Assembly (NCBI RefSeq): GCF_003932715.1
Contig: NZ_CP020700.1
Span: 1,192,001 to 1,256,000, forward strand
Origin: Streptomyces tsukubensis
GTDB taxonomy: Bacteria > Actinomycetota > Actinomycetes > Streptomycetales > Streptomycetaceae
Length of the DNA: 64,000 nt
Reading direction: 5' to 3'
Within the stretch, counting starts at the first letter, position 1, and the number at the start of each line of letters is the position of its first letter. Below are positions 35,404-47,860 of the stretch, piece by piece. The notes beneath the pieces were generated by a model, which saw nothing but the letters and a program-made list of their open reading frames with translations, had not been told where the DNA came from and did no database searches. The position numbers and the translations under genes are program-made.

Positions 35404-37548
35404 CTAGCCGATGTCCAGGGGGTCGATACGGATCCGTACCTGGTCCGCGCCCCCCCGGGCCGTCCGCGCCGCCCTCGCCGCCTTCAGGGCCCGTGCCAGG
35501 GCCGCCCCGCTCCCCGGCGGCACCCGCAGCAACGCCCGCGACCAGTGCTCGCCGACCGGGGGGTCGCCCGGGCGTCTCGGCCGCCCCGGCGGGGGCTCGG
35601 GCAGCGGCACCGGCCCGAGGACCTCGGTCTCGGGCGGCAGTCCGGCACCGGCGACGAACGCGGCGACCGTGTCCGTGCGGCCCGTCACCGCCGCCATCCG
35701 GGACACCGGCGGGAACCCCAGCTCGGCGCGGTCGGCCAGCTCCCGCTCCGCATGGCCCACCGGATCCCAGCGCACCAGGGCCTGGACGGGCCGGAGCGTC
35801 GGCTCCGCGACGATGACCACCGCACCGCCCTCGGGCCCGCCCCGTACCAGCGCCGCCGCTTCCGTCCAGCGCCGCAGCGCCTCCTCCGACGACCGAAGGT
35901 CGGGGCGGCCGAGCATCGCCCAGCCGTCCAGCAGCAGCGCCGCCGCATAGCCGCCATCGGCGACGGGCTCGGCCCCTGGCGTGCTCACCACGAGGGCGGG
36001 CCGCCCGGGCACCGAGTCCAGTACGTGGTCGCGGCCCGAGGTGCGCACCGGGACCGCAGGGAACGTCCGCCCGAGCTCCTCCGCGGTCCGCCGGGCCCCC
36101 ACCACCGAGGCCCGCAGCCGCGTACCGCCGCAGGCGGGGCAGTGCCGGCCGGTGGCCTCCCGGCCGCACCAGCCGCAGCACAGCGCCCGTTCGTCGGGGG
36201 CCTGGAGCGGCCCGGAGCAGTGTTCGCACCGGGCGGGCGTACGGCACCGGTCGCAGGCCAGCCGGGGCACGTACCCCCGCCGGGGGACCTGCACCAGCAC
36301 CGGGCCGTCCTTCAGTCCGTCCCGCACCGTCTCCCACGCCAGCGTCGGGAGCCGGGCGGCCCGCGCCGCGCCGTCCCGCCCCAGTTGTTCGTCCCCGACC
36401 GTACGGATGCGGGGCGCGGCGGCCCGGACCTGCTCCCTGGGGGCCCGCAGCGGCCGGGCCCAGCCGCTGCCGACGAGCTGGGCCGCCTCCACCGTGCAGC
36501 TCAGGGCGCCCAGCAGAAACCCGCACGACTCGTTGCGGGAGCGGAGCTCCAGCACCTCGCGGACATGCGGGAAGGGCGCGTGGTCGTCGCTGTGGCTGGG
36601 GTCGCCGTCGTCCCAGACGGCGACCAGGCCCAGGTCCCGTACCGGCGCGAACATCGCGGCGCGGGTGCCGACGACGGCGCGGACGGAGCCCCGGCGCACG
36701 GCGAGCCACTGCCCGTACCGCTTCTCGGGGCCGGAGTCGGCGGTCAGCACGGCATGCCGCCCGGACCCCATCAGCGCCGTCAGCGCCTCGTCGACCCGGG
36801 CCACGCGGCGCCCGTCGGGAACGACGACGAGCGCGCCCCGGCCGGATGCGAGAGCGGCCACCACGGCCCGGGCCAGCTCCTCGGGCCAGTGGGGCCCCGG
36901 CAGCGCCGTCCAGGCAGCGCGCGGGCTCCCGCCGGCCGCCAGGGCCCGCAGGAACTCAGGCCCGCTGGTGTACCGCCGCCAGGACTCCGGGTCCGGCGGC
37001 GGAGGCGGGGGCAGCGGGGGCGCCGACGGCCGGCCCTCGGCCCGGGCGTTGCGCGGCGGCACCGCGAGCTGGAGCACATCGGCCAGCGAGCCCGCGTACC
37101 GGTCGGCGACGTCCCGGGCCAGCGCCAGCGCCTCCGGGCTGAGCACAGGCTCCGGGGAGACCACGTTCGCCAGGGCCGCGAGGGCCCCGCTGTAGTCCGA
37201 TTCGGCGCGGCGCTCCACGATGAAGCCGTCGATCAGCCCGCCGCCCTCGCGGCGGCCCTGCCGCACCCGGCTGCCGCCGGCCCCGAACCGGACCCGGACC
37301 CGGACACCGGGCTGTGCCTGGGCGTCCAGCTCCTTCGGCACGGCGTAGTCGAAGAACTGGTCGAGATGGAGCACGCCCTTGTTGACCACGACACGGGCCA
37401 CGGGCAGCTCGTCGGCGAGGTCGGCACCGCGCCAGGTCCGCGGCTTGGCCCGGGGCACGTTCGCCCGCCGGACCGCGTCCCGGATCAGCGCCAGCTGTTC
37501 CGGCGCGACCGGCTCCTCGTGCCCGGCCGACCCGTCCTCCCTGCTCAC
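35404..37548 (-). CDS. priA: Primosomal protein PriA, helicase-degenerate actinobacterial form
   Basis: A 714-residue replication-restart protein. The N-terminal 3'-binding domain is clear (VARVVVNKGVLHLDQFFDYAV, VRVRVRFGAGGSRVRQGR). The cysteine-rich zinc site is intact (CDRCRTPARCEHC, CCGWCGREATGRHCPACG). The helicase core, however, lacks a Walker A GKT/S, and the DEAH position reads VAVWDDGDPSHSDDH, so ATP-driven unwinding is unlikely; this is known for actinobacterial PriA. GTG 37548 is preferred because CAGAAT lies 7 nt upstream (possible leaderless promoter); ATG 37578 would add 10 residues. Confidence 0.9.
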   Translation of the reverse strand: MSREDGSAGHEEPVAPEQLALIRDAVRRANVPRAKPRTWRGADLADELPVARVVVNKGVLHLDQFFDYAVPKELDAQAQPGVRVRVRFGAGGSRVRQGRREGGGLIDGFIVERRAESDYSGALAALANVVSPEPVLSPEALALARDVADRYAGSLADVLQLAVPPRNARAEGRPSAPPLPPPPPPDPESWRRYTSGPEFLRALAAGGSPRAAWTALPGPHWPEELARAVVAALASGRGALVVVPDGRRVARVDEALTALMGSGRHAVLTADSGPEKRYGQWLAVRRGSVRAVVGTRAAMFAPVRDLGLVAVWDDGDPSHSDDHAPFPHVREVLELRSRNESCGFLLGALSCTVEAAQLVGSGWARPLRAPREQVRAAAPRIRTVGDEQLGRDGAARAARLPTLAWETVRDGLKDGPVLVQVPRRGYVPRLACDRCRTPARCEHCSGPLQAPDERALCCGWCGREATGRHCPACGGTRLRASVVGARRTAEELGRTFPAVPVRTSGRDHVLDSVPGRPALVVSTPGAEPVADGGYAAALLLDGWAMLGRPDLRSSEEALRRWTEAAALVRGGPEGGAVVIVAEPTLRPVQALVRWDPVGHAERELADRAELGFPPVSRMAAVTGRTDTVAAFVAGAGLPPETEVLGPVPLPEPPPGRPRRPGDPPVGEHWSRALLRVPPGSGAALARALKAARAARTARGGADQVRIRIDPLDIG

Positions 37549-37617
37549 GCCCGTAATTCTGGCAGAGCCCACTGACATCCCGAGCCCGGCCGCTGCAGGC
37601 CGCAGGCCGTAACGCAC

Positions 37618-37652
37618 GGGACCCCGCCGCCCGGCGAGGGCGGCGGGGTCCC
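37618..37652 (-). terminator. Terminator of metK
   Basis: GGGACCCCGCCGCC (37618-37631) pairs perfectly with GGCGGCGGGGTCCC (37639-37652) around a 7-nt loop. It lies 43 nt downstream of the metK stop and before the priA start. Confidence 0.8.
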
Positions 37653-37694
37653 GTGGGAACCACAGAAGCGCGAAAGCGCGAAGACGCAGCAGGC

Positions 37695-38909
37695 TCAGAG
37701 GCCCGCAGCGGTACGCAGCGCGGCCGTGCGGTCCGTGCGCTCCCAGGTGAAGTCCGGCAGCTCACGGCCGAAGTGGCCGTACGCCGCGGTCTGGGCGTAG
37801 ATCGGCCGCAGCAGGTCCAGATCGCGGATGATCGCCGCCGGGCGGAGATCGAAGACCTCGGCGATCGCCGTTTCGATCTTCTCGACGTCGACCGTGGCGG
37901 TGCCGAAGGTCTCGACGAAGAGACCGACCGGCTCGGCCTTGCCGATGGCGTACGCGACCTGCACCTCGCAGCGCGCCGCCAGGCCCGCCGCGACGACGTT
38001 CTTCGCGACCCAGCGCATGGCGTAGGCGGCGGAGCGGTCCACCTTGGACGGGTCCTTGCCGGAGAAGGCACCGCCGCCGTGGCGGGCCATGCCGCCGTAC
38101 GTGTCGATGATGATCTTGCGTCCGGTGAGTCCGGCGTCGCCCATGGGGCCGCCGATCTCGAACCGGCCGGTGGGGTTCACCAGCAGCCGGTAGCCGTCGT
38201 TGTCCAGCTTGATGCCGTCCTCGACGAGCTCCTTGAGCACGTGCTCCACGACGAACTCGCGGATATCGGGTGCGAGCAGCGAGTCCAGGTCGATGTCGGA
38301 GGCGTGCTGCGAGGAGACCACGACCGTGTCGAGCCGGACGGCCTTGTCGCCGTCGTACTCGATGGTGACCTGGGTCTTTCCGTCGGGCCGCAGATAGGGG
38401 ATGGTGCCGTTCTTGCGGACCTCGGAGAGCCGGCGGGAGAGCCGGTGCGCCAGGTGGATCGGGAGCGGCATCAGCTCGGGCGTCTCGTCGCACGCGTAGC
38501 CGAACATCAGCCCCTGGTCGCCCGCGCCCTGCCGGTCGAGGTCGTCTTCGCCGTCGGCACCCTCGACCCGCTTCTCGTACGCCACGTCGACGCCCTGGGC
38601 GATGTCCGGGGACTGCGCGCCGATCGACACCGACACTCCGCAGGACGCGCCGTCGAAGCCCTTCTTCGACGAGTCGTAGCCGATCTCCAGGATCTTGTTG
38701 CGCACGAGCGTGGGGATGTCGGCGTACGCCTGGGTGGTGACCTCGCCGGCCACATGGACCAGTCCGGTGGTGATCAGCGTCTCGACGGCGACACGAGAGG
38801 TGGGGTCCTCGGTCAGCAGGGCATCGAGGATGGTGTCGCTGATCTGATCGGCGATCTTGTCGGGGTGACCCTCGGTCACTGACTCCGAAGTGAAAAGACG
38901 GCGGGACAC
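37695..38909 (-). CDS. metK: S-adenosylmethionine synthetase
   Basis: A 404-residue enzyme making SAM from methionine and ATP. All family motifs are present: [30 protein letters not shown] (here [15 protein letters not shown]), [20 protein letters not shown] and [22 protein letters not shown] 38909 has AGGGAG 5 nt upstream and gives the canonical N-terminus [10 protein letters not shown]. In Streptomyces SAM level influences antibiotic production and sporulation. It has its own terminator at 37618-37652. I see no SAM riboswitch upstream. Confidence 0.97.
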   Translation of the reverse strand: MSRRLFTSESVTEGHPDKIADQISDTILDALLTEDPTSRVAVETLITTGLVHVAGEVTTQAYADIPTLVRNKILEIGYDSSKKGFDGASCGVSVSIGAQSPDIAQGVDVAYEKRVEGADGEDDLDRQGAGDQGLMFGYACDETPELMPLPIHLAHRLSRRLSEVRKNGTIPYLRPDGKTQVTIEYDGDKAVRLDTVVVSSQHASDIDLDSLLAPDIREFVVEHVLKELVEDGIKLDNDGYRLLVNPTGRFEIGGPMGDAGLTGRKIIIDTYGGMARHGGGAFSGKDPSKVDRSAAYAMRWVAKNVVAAGLAARCEVQVAYAIGKAEPVGLFVETFGTATVDVEKIETAIAEVFDLRPAAIIRDLDLLRPIYAQTAAYGHFGRELPDFTWERTDRTAALRTAAGL

Positions 38910-39179
38910 ATCGCTCCCTGGGGTTGCAGCGGCTGCTGGCTGATCATGGGTGGACCGGCAGGGGGCTGCGCCCCGCGACGTTCCGCGCACCAGTTTATCC
39001 GCCACCGTCCGCCGTCGGTCCACCCGTCCCGATTCGTGAGAGCCGAGTGGTCGATCCCTGAGCTGCGGCGATGGGGTGGATCGGCCGGAGGAACGGCCGA
39101 AATCATCCGTCCCGTCGGGATCCGTTCGGGCGTTTCTCCAGGGCGGGCGGGGAAACAGGGGCCACCGGAGTGTCCTGCT
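38910..39179. other. metK upstream region
   Basis: No gene seen. It must hold the metK promoter, but I do not see a clear -35/-10 pair on the minus strand. Confidence 0.4.
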
Positions 39180-39239
39180 GTCCCTCCCGGATCAGCCGCC
39201 CCGGACCGGTGGTGGCCGGGCTGCTGATCCGGGAGGGAC
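39180..39239 (-). terminator. Terminator of coaBC
   Basis: GTCCCTCCCGGATCAGC (39180-39196) pairs perfectly with GCTGATCCGGGAGGGAC (39223-39239), a 17-bp stem whose loop contains a further small G/C hairpin. It starts 5 nt beyond the coaBC stop. Confidence 0.85.
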
Positions 39240-39243
39240 GGCA

Positions 39244-40476
39244 TCAGTCCAGCCGGGGCAGGACCAGGTCCCAGACCGTGTCGGCGAGGGCTTCCTTGGG
39301 TCCGTACGGCACCGGGGTCTCCGTACCGTCCTCGGCCAGCACCACGGCCTCGTTCTCCTCCGAGCCGAAGGTGCGGCGCTCCCCCACCTCGTTGACGACG
39401 AGCAGATCGCAGCCCTTGCGGCGGAGCTTCTCGCGGCCGTTGGCGAGGACGTCGTCCGTCTCGGCGGCGAAGCCCACGATCACCTGACCGGCCCGGGGCC
39501 GTTCGGCGGAGAGCTCGGCGAGCACATCCGGATTGCGGACCAGGGCGACGGGCCCGGGCTCGGCCCCGTCCTTCTTTTTGATCTTTCCGGCGGCGTACTC
39601 GGCCGGGCGGAAGTCGGCGACCGCCGCCGCCATGACGACCGCGTCCGCGTCCGCCGCGGCCGCCAGTACCGCCTCGCGCAGCTCCAGCGCCGTACCGACG
39701 GGGACCACGTCGACGCCCGCCGGATCGGGCAGGGCGGCGTTCGCGGTGACGAGCGTCACCCTGGCGCCCCGGGCGGCGGCGGTCCGCGCCAGCGCGTACC
39801 CCTGCTTGCCGGAGGAGCGGTTGCCGAGGAACCGGACCGGGTCGAGCGGCTCGCGGGTGCCGCCCGCGCTGACCACCACATGGCGGCCCGCCAGATCGGG
39901 CCCGGCGGCCCCCCGGGCCAGCACCCGGCGGCAGATCTCGAACAGCTCGCCCGGGTCGGGCAGCCTGCCCTTGCCGGTGTCGACGCCGGTCAGCCGGCCG
40001 ACCGCGGGCTCGATCACGACGGCGCCGCGGCGGCGGAGCACGGCCACGTTCTCCCGGGTGGCGGGGTGCTCCCACATCTCGGTGTGCATCGCGGGCGCGA
40101 AGACGACCGGACAGCGGGCGGTGAGCAGGGTGTTCGTCAGCAGATCGTCGGCGAGGCCGTGGGCCGCCTTCGCCAGCAGATCGGCGGTGGCGGGGGCGAC
40201 GATCACCAGATCGGCGTGCTGGCCGATCCGGACGTGCGGAACCTCGTGCACCCCGGACCAGACCTCGGTCGAGACGGGGTGGCCGGAGAGGGCCTCCCAG
40301 GTCGGGGCGCCGACGAACCGGAGGGCCGAGGCCGTCGGCACCACCCGGACGTCATGGCCGGACTCCGTGAGCCGGCGCAGCAGCTCACAGGCCTTGTAGG
40401 CGGCGATGCCCCCGCCGACCCCCAGCACGACGCGCGGCTTGTCGGACGATGCCTCCGGCTGCTCCGGCCCGGCCAT
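39244..40476 (-). CDS. coaBC: Phosphopantothenoylcysteine decarboxylase/synthetase
   Basis: A 410-residue bifunctional enzyme of coenzyme A synthesis. The N-terminal flavin decarboxylase (CoaC) has VVLGVGGGIAAYKACELLRR, the active His in VPHVRIGQHADLVIVAPATA and PAMHTEMWEHPATREN. The C-terminal synthetase (CoaB) has VVSAGGTREPLDPVRFLGNR, SSGKQGYALA and NAALPDPAGVDVV. GGGGAG lies about 5 nt before ATG 40476; ATG 40509 is in frame but has no better site. It is bounded by terminators on both sides. Confidence 0.95.
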   Translation of the reverse strand: MAGPEQPEASSDKPRVVLGVGGGIAAYKACELLRRLTESGHDVRVVPTASALRFVGAPTWEALSGHPVSTEVWSGVHEVPHVRIGQHADLVIVAPATADLLAKAAHGLADDLLTNTLLTARCPVVFAPAMHTEMWEHPATRENVAVLRRRGAVVIEPAVGRLTGVDTGKGRLPDPGELFEICRRVLARGAAGPDLAGRHVVVSAGGTREPLDPVRFLGNRSSGKQGYALARTAAARGARVTLVTANAALPDPAGVDVVPVGTALELREAVLAAAADADAVVMAAAVADFRPAEYAAGKIKKKDGAEPGPVALVRNPDVLAELSAERPRAGQVIVGFAAETDDVLANGREKLRRKGCDLLVVNEVGERRTFGSEENEAVVLAEDGTETPVPYGPKEALADTVWDLVLPRLD

Positions 40477-40518
40477 GGTCTCTCCCCACTCTCGGTTGTC
40501 ACCCCCCATGACACACCA

Positions 40519-40547
40519 CAGGCCCGGCGGACTTCCCGCCGGGCCTG
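40519..40547 (-). terminator. Terminator downstream of rpoZ
   Basis: CAGGCCCGGCGG (40519-40530) pairs perfectly with CCGCCGGGCCTG (40536-40547), loop ACTTC. It is the second of two hairpins after the rpoZ stop. Confidence 0.75.
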
Positions 40548-40561
40548 GTGATGGAGAGCTG

Positions 40562-40591
40562 CCGCGGACGCCCTTTCGGGCGCGTCCGCGG
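40562..40591 (-). terminator. First hairpin downstream of rpoZ
   Basis: CCGCGGACGCCC and GGGCGCGTCCGCGG pair with one bulge around a TTTC loop, 10 nt after the rpoZ stop. Confidence 0.55.
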
Positions 40592-40600
40592 AGCGGTGAA

Positions 40601-40873
40601 TCAGTTGGTCGCGCCCTCGACGGCCTCGGAGGTCAGCAGACCGGCGTTGATCTCGCGCAGCGCGATCGAGAGGGGCTTCTCGTGGACGTGGGTGTCGACG
40701 AGCGGGCCGACGTACTCCAGGAGACCCTCGCCGAGCTGCGAGTAGTACGCGTTGATCTGGCGCGCCCGCTTGGCCGCGTAGATCACGAGGCTGTACTTCG
40801 AGTCCGTGGCCTCGAGCAGCTCGTCGATCGGCGGGTTGATGATGCCCTCGGGCGCAGTCATGGAAGAGGACAC
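40601..40873 (-). CDS. rpoZ: RNA polymerase omega subunit
   Basis: A 90-residue subunit that aids assembly of beta prime. The motif [35 protein letters not shown] and [13 protein letters not shown] matches actinobacterial omega proteins. GTG 40873 has GGAAGG 6 nt upstream; the ATG four codons in is an alternative. It follows gmk by 113 nt in the conserved sIHF-gmk-rpoZ order. In Streptomyces omega is dispensable for growth but needed for normal development. Confidence 0.95.
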   Translation of the reverse strand: MSSSMTAPEGIINPPIDELLEATDSKYSLVIYAAKRARQINAYYSQLGEGLLEYVGPLVDTHVHEKPLSIALREINAGLLTSEAVEGATN

Positions 40874-40986
40874 GCTCTACCTTCCGAAAGAGGAAAATTG
40901 ATGAACTCGGCCGGTTCGGCCGAAGGCGGAGGTACGTGGAGGGATCCGCGTCGCTCCGCCGGGTCCGGCGAGATCCCGCAGAAGGA

Positions 40987-41559
40987 TCACTCTCCGGAAG
41001 ACACCGCTACCAAGGCTAGCAGCTCACGCGCCACGTCCTCGACGGAGGTGTTGACCAGGGTCGTGTCGAACTCCGACTCGGCGGCCAGTTCGACCCGGGC
41101 GGCGGCCAGCCGCTCTTCGATCACCGCGGCCGATTCGGTGCCCCGGCCGGTGAGCCGGCGGACCAGCTCGTCCCAGCTCGGCGGGGCGAGGAAGACCAGC
41201 CGGGACTCCGGCATGGACTCCTTCACCTGCCGGGCGCCCTGGAGGTCGATCTCCAGCAGTACCGGCTCGCCCGCGTCCAGCCGGTCGAGCACCGCCCCGC
41301 GGGGCGTGCCGTAGCGGTTGCCCGCGAAGGTCGCCCACTCCAGCAGCTCGCCGTTGGCGATCAGCTTGTCGAATTCGTCGTCGGTGACGAAGAAATACTG
41401 GACGCCGTGGCGCTCGCCGGGGCGCGGCTTTCTCGTGGTGGCCGACACCGAGAGCCAGACCTCGGGGTGAGCCTTGCGCATATGCGCGACGACCGTGCTC
41501 TTGCCGACCCCTGAGGGGCCGGAGAGCACGGTCAGCCGCGGACGTACTTCTGCTGCCAT
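40987..41559 (-). CDS. gmk: Guanylate kinase
   Basis: A 190-residue GMP kinase with Walker [10 protein letters not shown], the GMP-binding [21 protein letters not shown] and [15 protein letters not shown], and [19 protein letters not shown] (41571-41566, minus strand) ends 6 nt before ATG 41559, so the transcript is probably leaderless. The conserved position between sIHF and rpoZ is kept. Confidence 0.96.
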   Translation of the reverse strand: MAAEVRPRLTVLSGPSGVGKSTVVAHMRKAHPEVWLSVSATTRKPRPGERHGVQYFFVTDDEFDKLIANGELLEWATFAGNRYGTPRGAVLDRLDAGEPVLLEIDLQGARQVKESMPESRLVFLAPPSWDELVRRLTGRGTESAAVIEERLAAARVELAAESEFDTTLVNTSVEDVARELLALVAVSSGE

Positions 41560-41620
41560 GCAGCGATTATCCCGGTTCTCCGGAGTGTCCGGGACCGCCG
41601 CCCCGGACATCGGGAGGAGA

Positions 41621-41944
41621 TCAGGCGGGGCCGCCGCCGAACTCCCGCTCCAGGGAAGCGATCTGGTTGGAGCCGAGACCACGGACCCGGCGGCTCTCGG
41701 AGATGCCGAGCCGCTCCATGATCTGCTTGGCGCGGACCTTGCCCACGCCGGGCAGCGACTCCAGAAGCGCGGAGACCTTCATCTTGCCGATGACGTCGTT
41801 CTCCTGGCCCTGCTTGATGACCTCGTGGAGCGAGGCGCCGGAGTGCTTGAGTCGATTCTTGACCTCGGCCCGCTCCCGGCGAGCCGCGGCGGCCTTTTCG
41901 AGCGCGGCTGCGCGCTGTTCAGGGGTAAGGGGCGGAAGAGCCAC
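41621..41944 (-). CDS. ihfA: Actinobacterial integration host factor sIHF
   Basis: A 107-residue nucleoid protein, same length as S. coelicolor sIHF and homologous to mycobacterial mIHF. A long N-terminal helix ([20 protein letters not shown]) precedes the helix-two-turns-helix DNA-binding part ([36 protein letters not shown]). It binds and constrains DNA and affects sporulation and secondary metabolism. GTG 41944 is used. TTGCTC-17-TAGGTT upstream (42020-41992) is a credible promoter giving a ~40-nt leader. Confidence 0.93.
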   Translation of the reverse strand: MALPPLTPEQRAAALEKAAAARRERAEVKNRLKHSGASLHEVIKQGQENDVIGKMKVSALLESLPGVGKVRAKQIMERLGISESRRVRGLGSNQIASLEREFGGGPA

Positions 41945-41991
41945 GCCTACGTCACCTCGGATGTCGAACTGTCGGATACGGACCGGTGAGG

Positions 41992-42020
41992 AACCTAGTC
42001 GCCCCTCACCAGGCGAGCAA
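41992..42020 (-). promoter_or_regulatory. Promoter of the sIHF gene
   Basis: On the minus strand TTGCTC (42020-42015), 17 nt, TAGGTT (41997-41992). The spacing is ideal and the start would fall about 40 nt before the GTG. Confidence 0.5.
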
Positions 42021-42095
42021 CGAACAACGCAGTGCTCGTGCCGCTCTTCGACGGAGACTAGCGGGCCGCACCGCTCCAGTCAGCGAGAACAGACG

Positions 42096-42131
42096 AAAAG
42101 TCCTGGTCAGCATCGACCGACCAGGACTTTT
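42096..42131 (-). terminator. Terminator of the pyr operon
   Basis: AAAAGTCCTGGTC (42096-42108) pairs with GACCAGGACTTTT (42119-42131), a perfect 13-bp stem with T/A ends that give U-tracts in both directions. It is downstream of pyrF and upstream of the sIHF promoter. The 270 nt between it and the pyrF stop hold nothing recognisable. Confidence 0.8.
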
Positions 42132-42403
42132 ACGACAAAACGGCGAGGTTTTGCGTCAAGATTCTGTCAACTCGCTGTGAGGACGGCCGCCCGAACGGCC
42201 CGGCGGCCTCCGCCGACAAATCCGCTGGTCAGTACATCTACACGCGATGAGAGTGCCCGGCCGAGGCACCAATCGGCACCCCTCGGCAGCAGCCGGGCCG
42301 GCCGCCGCCCCGGACCGGACCCTTCCGGTGGATCCGGCCGGATTCCGTCGTGATGCACCCGGGACGGGCCGTCTCCCCGCCGACCCCGACGGTTCCAGCG
42401 GGG

Positions 42404-43252
42404 CTACCGCGCTCCCTCGACCGCCGCCCGGCACTCCTCCGCGAAGAGCTCCGCGGCCGCCCGGAGCGCGGGCTGGTCCGGACCGTGGCGCAGGACGCCC
42501 CGGCTGACGCTCGGAACGACATTGCCGACCGCCGCGCCGAAGACCCGCGGAAGGTCCGCCGGGGTCGCCCCCTGGGCGCCGATGCCCGGGGCGAGCAGCG
42601 GTCCGTTGATCGCCAGGTTCACCCCGGCGTCGTCGAGCGTGGCGCCCACCACGGCGCCGACCGAGCCCAGCGGACGGGCGTCCGCGTTCTCGGCGGCCAT
42701 GTGGTCGAGCATCACCTGCGCGAGCGTACGGCCGTCGGCGGCGACGGCCCGCTGTACCTCGGCCCCCTCCGGGTTGGAGGTGAGCGCCAGGACGAAGACG
42801 CCCGATCCGGCGGCGGCCGCGGCGTCCAGCGCCGGGCGCAGGGAGCCGAAGCCGAGGTACGGGGAGACCGTGAGGGCGTCGGAGAAGAGCGGCGACGCCG
42901 GGTCGAGGAAGGCCGAGGCGTACGCGGCCATGGTGGAGCCGATATCGCCGCGCTTGGCGTCCATCAGGACCAGCGCACCCGCGGACCGGGCCTCCTCGAC
43001 GGTCTTCTCCAGGACGGCGACGCCCCGGGAGCCGAACCGCTCGAAGAACGCGGCCTGCGGTTTGAGGACGGCGACCCGGTCGGCGAGCGCCTCGACCGTG
43101 GTGCGGGCGAACCGCTCAAGACCGGCGACGTCGTCGTTCAGCCCCCAGGCGGTGAGCAGGGAGGCATGCGGGTCGATGCCGACGCAGAGCGGACCGCGGT
43201 CGTCCATCGCCGCGCGCAGCCGGGCGCCGAAGGGGAGGTTCGGGGTGGTCAT
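42404..43252 (-). CDS. pyrF: Orotidine 5'-phosphate decarboxylase
   Basis: A 282-residue enzyme of the long OMP decarboxylase subfamily that makes UMP. The catalytic LMDAKRGDIGSTM Lys/Asp array is present, with VGIDPHASLL near the N-terminus and LAPGIGAQGATPADL forming the phosphate loop. ATG 43252 overlaps the pyrD stop by 4 nt. Last gene of the pyrimidine operon. Confidence 0.96.
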   Translation of the reverse strand: MTTPNLPFGARLRAAMDDRGPLCVGIDPHASLLTAWGLNDDVAGLERFARTTVEALADRVAVLKPQAAFFERFGSRGVAVLEKTVEEARSAGALVLMDAKRGDIGSTMAAYASAFLDPASPLFSDALTVSPYLGFGSLRPALDAAAAAGSGVFVLALTSNPEGAEVQRAVAADGRTLAQVMLDHMAAENADARPLGSVGAVVGATLDDAGVNLAINGPLLAPGIGAQGATPADLPRVFGAAVGNVVPSVSRGVLRHGPDQPALRAAAELFAEECRAAVEGAR

Positions 43253-44379
43253 GCGGCGGTCTCCTCGGTGGTGGTCCCGGCGGCGTCGGCACGGACACCG
43301 GCGCCGACGGCCTCGGCCAGGGTGGCGTACGGGCTCGCCTTGAGCCGGGCGGCCAGCCCCTGGTGGACGGCACGGCTCCAGAACGGCCCCTGGTAGACGA
43401 AGGCGCTGTAGCCCTGGACCAGGGTGGCTCCGGCGAGGATGCGCTGCCAGGCGTCCTCGGCGTTCTCGATGCCGCCGACGCCGACCAGGGTGATCCGGTC
43501 GCCGACCCGGGCGTACAGCCGCCGCAGGACCTGGAGGGAGCGGTCCTTCAGCGGTGCTCCGGAGAGCCCGCCGGTCTCGGCGGTCAGCTCGGCGGGCGAG
43601 GCGAGGCCGTCGCGGGCGATGGTGGTGTTGGTGGCGATGATCCCGTCGAGCCCCAGCTCGACCGCGAGATCGGCGACGGCGTCGATGTCCTCGTCGGCGA
43701 GATCGGGGGCGATCTTGACCAGCAGCGGGACCCGGCGGCGGGTCTCGGTGCGGTCGGCGGCCTCCCGGACGGCGGTCAGCAGGGGGCGCAGGGATGCGGT
43801 GGCCTGGAGGTTGCGCAGGCCGGGGGTGTTCGGCGAGGAGACGTTGACCACGAGGTAGTCGGCGTGCCGGGCCAGTCGCTCGGTGGAGGTGACGTAGTCG
43901 GCGGCTGCCTCCGCCTCCGGGACGACCTTGGTCTTGCCGATGTTGACGCCGACGGTGGTACGGAAGACGGGGCGGCGCTCCCCCAGCCGCTGGGCGACCG
44001 CGGCGGAGCCGTCGTTGTTGAAGCCCATCCGGTTGATCAGGGCCCGGTCGGCGACCAGGCGGAAGAGCCGCTGCTTCGGGTTCCCGGGCTGGGCCAGCGC
44101 GGTGACCGTACCGATCTCCACGTGATCGAAGCCGAGCATGGCAAGACCGTCGATGCCGGAGGCGTTCTTGTCGAAGCCGGCGGCGAGGCCGAAGGGGCCG
44201 TGCATCCGCAGTCCGAAGGCCTCGGTGCGCAGCTCCTCGTGGCGGGGCGCGAGGACGGCGGCGGCGTAGGTGCGCAGGACGGGGATCCGGGCGAGGAGCC
44301 GGATCCAGCGGAAGGCGAGGTGGTGGGCCGCCTCGGGGTCCATCCGCTTGAAGAAGAGGGAGAAGAAGAGCTGGTACAT
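43249..44379 (-). CDS. pyrD: Dihydroorotate dehydrogenase (quinone), class 2
   Basis: A 376-residue membrane-associated flavoenzyme oxidising dihydroorotate with quinone. Its class 2 N-terminal helices ([20 protein letters not shown]), [20 protein letters not shown], the catalytic Ser in [16 protein letters not shown], and FMN site [15 protein letters not shown] are clear. GAGGAA lies 7 nt before ATG 44379. A strong hairpin (44492-44529) separates it from carB, so pyrD-pyrF may be partly uncoupled from the upstream operon. Confidence 0.95.
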   Translation of the reverse strand: MYQLFFSLFFKRMDPEAAHHLAFRWIRLLARIPVLRTYAAAVLAPRHEELRTEAFGLRMHGPFGLAAGFDKNASGIDGLAMLGFDHVEIGTVTALAQPGNPKQRLFRLVADRALINRMGFNNDGSAAVAQRLGERRPVFRTTVGVNIGKTKVVPEAEAAADYVTSTERLARHADYLVVNVSSPNTPGLRNLQATASLRPLLTAVREAADRTETRRRVPLLVKIAPDLADEDIDAVADLAVELGLDGIIATNTTIARDGLASPAELTAETGGLSGAPLKDRSLQVLRRLYARVGDRITLVGVGGIENAEDAWQRILAGATLVQGYSAFVYQGPFWSRAVHQGLAARLKASPYATLAEAVGAGVRADAAGTTTEETAA

Positions 44380-44491
44380 GGTGGGTTCCTCGGGGCGTGG
44401 GGCGGCGTCGGTGACCTCGTTGACCGGGCAGCGGTCCTTCGGGGCGGTGGCCGGGCCGGGTCCGCGGGCCGGGCCCGCGGTCGGCTCTCGT

Positions 44492-44529
44492 GGGGAGGGG
44501 GACACCGCGTGTGCGGTGTCCCCCTCCCT
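44492..44529 (-). terminator. Hairpin between carB and pyrD
   Basis: GGGGAGGGGGACACCGC pairs with GCGGTGTCCCCCTCCCT around GTGT (one terminal G-T pair). It follows the carB stop by 23 nt and precedes pyrD by 110 nt. It may be a terminator, a partial attenuator or an mRNA-stabilising structure. Confidence 0.6.
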
Positions 44530-44551
44530 CTCGCCTCGCCCCTCGGAGCGG

Positions 44552-47852
<3,301 letters not shown>

Positions 47853-47860
<8 letters not shown>

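Noticed and set aside
38910..39179. SAM riboswitch before metK
   Set aside because: No arrangement of the conserved SAM-I, SAM-II or SAM-IV cores could be found.
42132..42403. Small gene between pyrF and the pyr terminator
   Set aside because: Short open frames are Arg/Pro-rich without ribosome sites.
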